Source: RGIG8244 sp045639325
GTDB taxonomy: Bacteria > Verrucomicrobiota > Lentisphaeria > Victivallales > UBA1829
Direction: 5' to 3'
Assembly (NCBI GenBank): GCA_045639325.1
Contig: JAZUCU010000056.1
Coordinates: 1-31,250 of the forward strand
Length of the DNA: 31,250 bases
Part shown: one piece after another, positions 29,856 to 31,250 of the stretch
How positions within the stretch are numbered: the first letter of the stretch is position 1
How the letters are laid out: every line of letters starts with the position of its first letter
Position numbers and translations under genes: made by a program
Notes under the pieces: generated by a model
The model's input: the letters and a program-made list of their open reading frames with translations, nothing else
Database searches by the model: none
Told to the model about the DNA's origin: nothing

Positions 29856-31250
29856 TCATTGAACGGGGACAAGAGCGAGGCGGAAGCCAAGGAAGCGGTT
29901 GAAAGCCCACGGTAAAAAGCTGTCCCGGCAAGCTGAACGACAGTAACTGGCGCGGCTGAAACAACTGCCGCCGCGCTTCACGCGGCGAGAGCCAGTCTGC
30001 GGTCCTACTGGATCCGTTACTACACCATTACTGTAAGAGCCAGACCGATCCCGGCACCATTCATAAACATTTCCATGCATGTCATATAAGCCCCAGGCAT
30101 TTTTATAGCCAAGACTTCCTACATCAACTGTATGCCCACGAACCTTATCACAGTTCATTTTATCAGTGTCTGAAGAATCACCATAAGAATATGCGGTTGT
30201 TGTTCCTGCCCGGCAGGCATATTCCCATTGGGCTTCCGTCGGCAGATCAAACTTATAACCTCGCGGTAATTTTCCGGCATAACGTTCATTCAGTTTATCA
30301 CAGAATTGCTTTGCTTCATTCCAGCTGACTTTCTCAACCGGGCGGTTATCACCCTTGAAACGGGAGGGATTATTCCCCATTACGGCTTGCCATTGCGCTT
30401 GCGTTACTTCATACTTCCCAAGCCAATAATCTTTACTCAATGTCACCTGATGCTGTTTTTCATCACTTTCTCTCCCTGACTCACTGGACGGACTCCCCAT
30501 CATAAACGTTCCGGCTGTGATCTTCACCATTTCCAGGCGCATTCCATTGTATTCTACGGTTCCGTTGATAAGGTCAATGTTGAATACAACTTTTTCCAAA
30601 GCCACTGTCATTTTTCTCGGTCCGCGCCAATTACAGTTAAAACGGATTTCTCCCACATATTCATCCTCGCCGGAACGGTAAGACAACGAGGCTTTATAGT
30701 CCGCATTTTCTCTAAAGTTGCGGAGTGTTTTCATGGTATCAAGTTCCGTATTGCCGAACTTAATCTTTGCAGGGACACGCACACCATCCACCGTAGCAAT
30801 GAGGTTAAGAGTCGGCTTCAGATATTTTTCCGCTTCCGCTTTCAACTGCTGCGCTTCCGTATTGCCGGAATCAATTTCCAGAGCGGCTTCCGCCTGCTTC
30901 TGCATCCGTTCCCAATTCCGGCTGTTTCCGGCGACACGCGCAGAACTGATCAAATTGGATACCGTCAAGTCCCGTGCTTCCGAATACGCCTTTTCATAAC
31001 CGGAAACGGCGGAACGCAAAGAGTTTTCTGCTGACGCAAATTTGCCGGATTCGTAATCACGATTGCCGGAGGATGCCAGATTTTCCGCATCACGGTAAGC
31101 AACAAATGCAAGACGGGAACTATTGAATTTGTCCGCCTTTTCTTTCTGTTCTGCAACTTGCTTCTGTAACTGCTGAACCTGTCGGCGCAAGGGAACGTTT
31201 TTGATGATCCAATCTGCCGCCGTTTCGGCATTTTTGAAACTGGCATTGGC
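29856..31250 (-). CDS. FGE/SUMF1-domain protein, 5' end beyond the window
   Basis: The frame is open to the right edge, so at least 464 residues are the C-terminal part of a longer protein. A coiled-coil stretch (RRQVQQLQKQVAEQKEKADK) and a helical repeat region lead into a beta segment. A formylglycine-generating-enzyme/SUMF1 fold follows: ITAGTFMMGSPSSESGRESD, YWLGKYEVTQAQWQAVMG, NPSRFKGDNRPVEKVSWNEA, LPTEAQWEYACRAGTT and MHGNVYEWCRD. It ends RGGSCFSRASYCRSACRD and LGFRLALVPVQ. True FGE needs a Cys pair (LCH..SYC); here only the second Cys of that pair aligns, so catalysis is doubtful and a binding role is more likely. Proteins of this build in related bacteria can carry an N-terminal kinase or membrane part. 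No ribosome site is visible here. Confidence 0.85.
   Translation of the reverse strand, partial: ANASFKNAETAADWIIKNVPLRRQVQQLQKQVAEQKEKADKFNSSRLAFVAYRDAENLASSGNRDYESGKFASAENSLRSAVSGYEKAYSEARDLTVSNLISSARVAGNSRNWERMQKQAEAALEIDSGNTEAQQLKAEAEKYLKPTLNLIATVDGVRVPAKIKFGNTELDTMKTLRNFRENADYKASLSYRSGEDEYVGEIRFNCNWRGPRKMTVALEKVVFNIDLINGTVEYNGMRLEMVKITAGTFMMGSPSSESGRESDEKQHQVTLSKDYWLGKYEVTQAQWQAVMGNNPSRFKGDNRPVEKVSWNEAKQFCDKLNERYAGKLPRGYKFDLPTEAQWEYACRAGTTTAYSYGDSSDTDKMNCDKVRGHTVDVGSLGYKNAWGLYDMHGNVYEWCRDRSGSYSNGVVTDPVGPQTGSRRVKRGGSCFSRASYCRSACRDSFLPWAFNRFLGFRLALVPVQ
29874..29966 (-). other. Candidate variable region (VR) of a DGR target
   Basis: At the C-terminus, where SUMF1-like proteins often have Trp, Asn or Asp, this protein has C-F-S-R-A-S-Y-C and C-R-D-S-F-L-P-W-A-F. 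Thirteen of about fifteen non-scaffold codons have the form NNY (TGT, TTC, AGC, AGT, TAC, TGC, GAC, AGC, TTT, GCT, TTC, AAC, TTC), as expected if AAY template codons were mutated at adenines. The GC-rich end GGCTTCCGCCTCGCTC could be the initiation-of-homing site. No template repeat or reverse transcriptase is in the window, so this is an inference. Confidence 0.35.

Noticed and set aside
29500..29890. Short frames over the heptamer arrays on both strands
   Set aside because: They translate simple DNA repeats whose 10-bp period is not a multiple of three, and have no ribosome sites.
29393..31250. Complete diversity-generating retroelement
   Set aside because: No reverse transcriptase, accessory gene or A-rich template repeat is present; only a target-like C-terminus is visible.

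Overview
The window looks like chromosomal DNA of a strictly anaerobic, Gram-negative member of the PVC group, most likely Lentisphaerota (Victivallis-like gut lineage). This is inferred from the combination of a lipid A gene (lpxA), an [FeFe]-hydrogenase maturase (hydF), a LacI-controlled operon pairing a pseudopilin (KFTLIELLVVIAIIAIL motif) with a very large secreted glycoside hydrolase, a SUMF1/FGE-type protein, and many secreted TPR/Sel1 proteins. No tRNA, rRNA, CRISPR array, transposase or integrase was recognised.

Layout. 1-443 is a left-edge intergenic stretch with an imperfect inverted repeat, a terminator and a good promoter. It leads into a 34-codon basic protein followed by lpxA. 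On the minus strand (5332-1463), four genes are joined by ATGA overlaps: a HAD-IIA phosphatase, a GlpA-like FAD dehydrogenase with a C-terminal [2Fe-2S] module, an FAD/NAD oxidoreductase and a DUF1667 protein. This looks like one electron-transfer module for a sugar/glycerol phosphate. Next are gnd (+) and a convergent TIM-barrel sugar isomerase/epimerase (-). The 670-base gap after it is unusually rich: a duplicated 66-bp element, two similar TTGAAA-N17-TATA promoters and a predicted short hairpin RNA. It precedes an AlbA_2-type regulator whose reading frame is broken at an A8 tract.

10172-14905 is a coupled operon: hydF, a HypF-like protein that keeps the family architecture but has lost its visible catalytic residues, and a secreted TPR-like protein. 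Opposed to it are two PilT-family ATPases and a secreted Sel1-repeat protein (18829-14910). 19021-25997 is a carbohydrate-use operon: a perfect 16-bp LacI-type palindrome, the LacI regulator, a pseudopilin, a small secreted protein and a 1501-residue GH42-like protein. 29392-26081 (minus) carries an aspartate-type aminotransferase, pyrF and a nitronate monooxygenase/FabK-like flavoprotein.

The right edge (29577-31250) holds the 3' part of an FGE/SUMF1-domain protein. Its C-terminal segment looks like a variable region of a diversity-generating retroelement target. It is followed by a 9-bp tandem repeat, two opposed arrays of a heptamer with exact 10-bp period, and an orphan copy of the same protein tail. 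No reverse transcriptase or template repeat is visible here.

The best candidates for something undescribed are the degenerate HypF in the hydF operon, the duplicated regulatory module with its putative small RNA near 8.1-8.5 kb, and the hypervariable-looking FGE tail with its repeat arrays.
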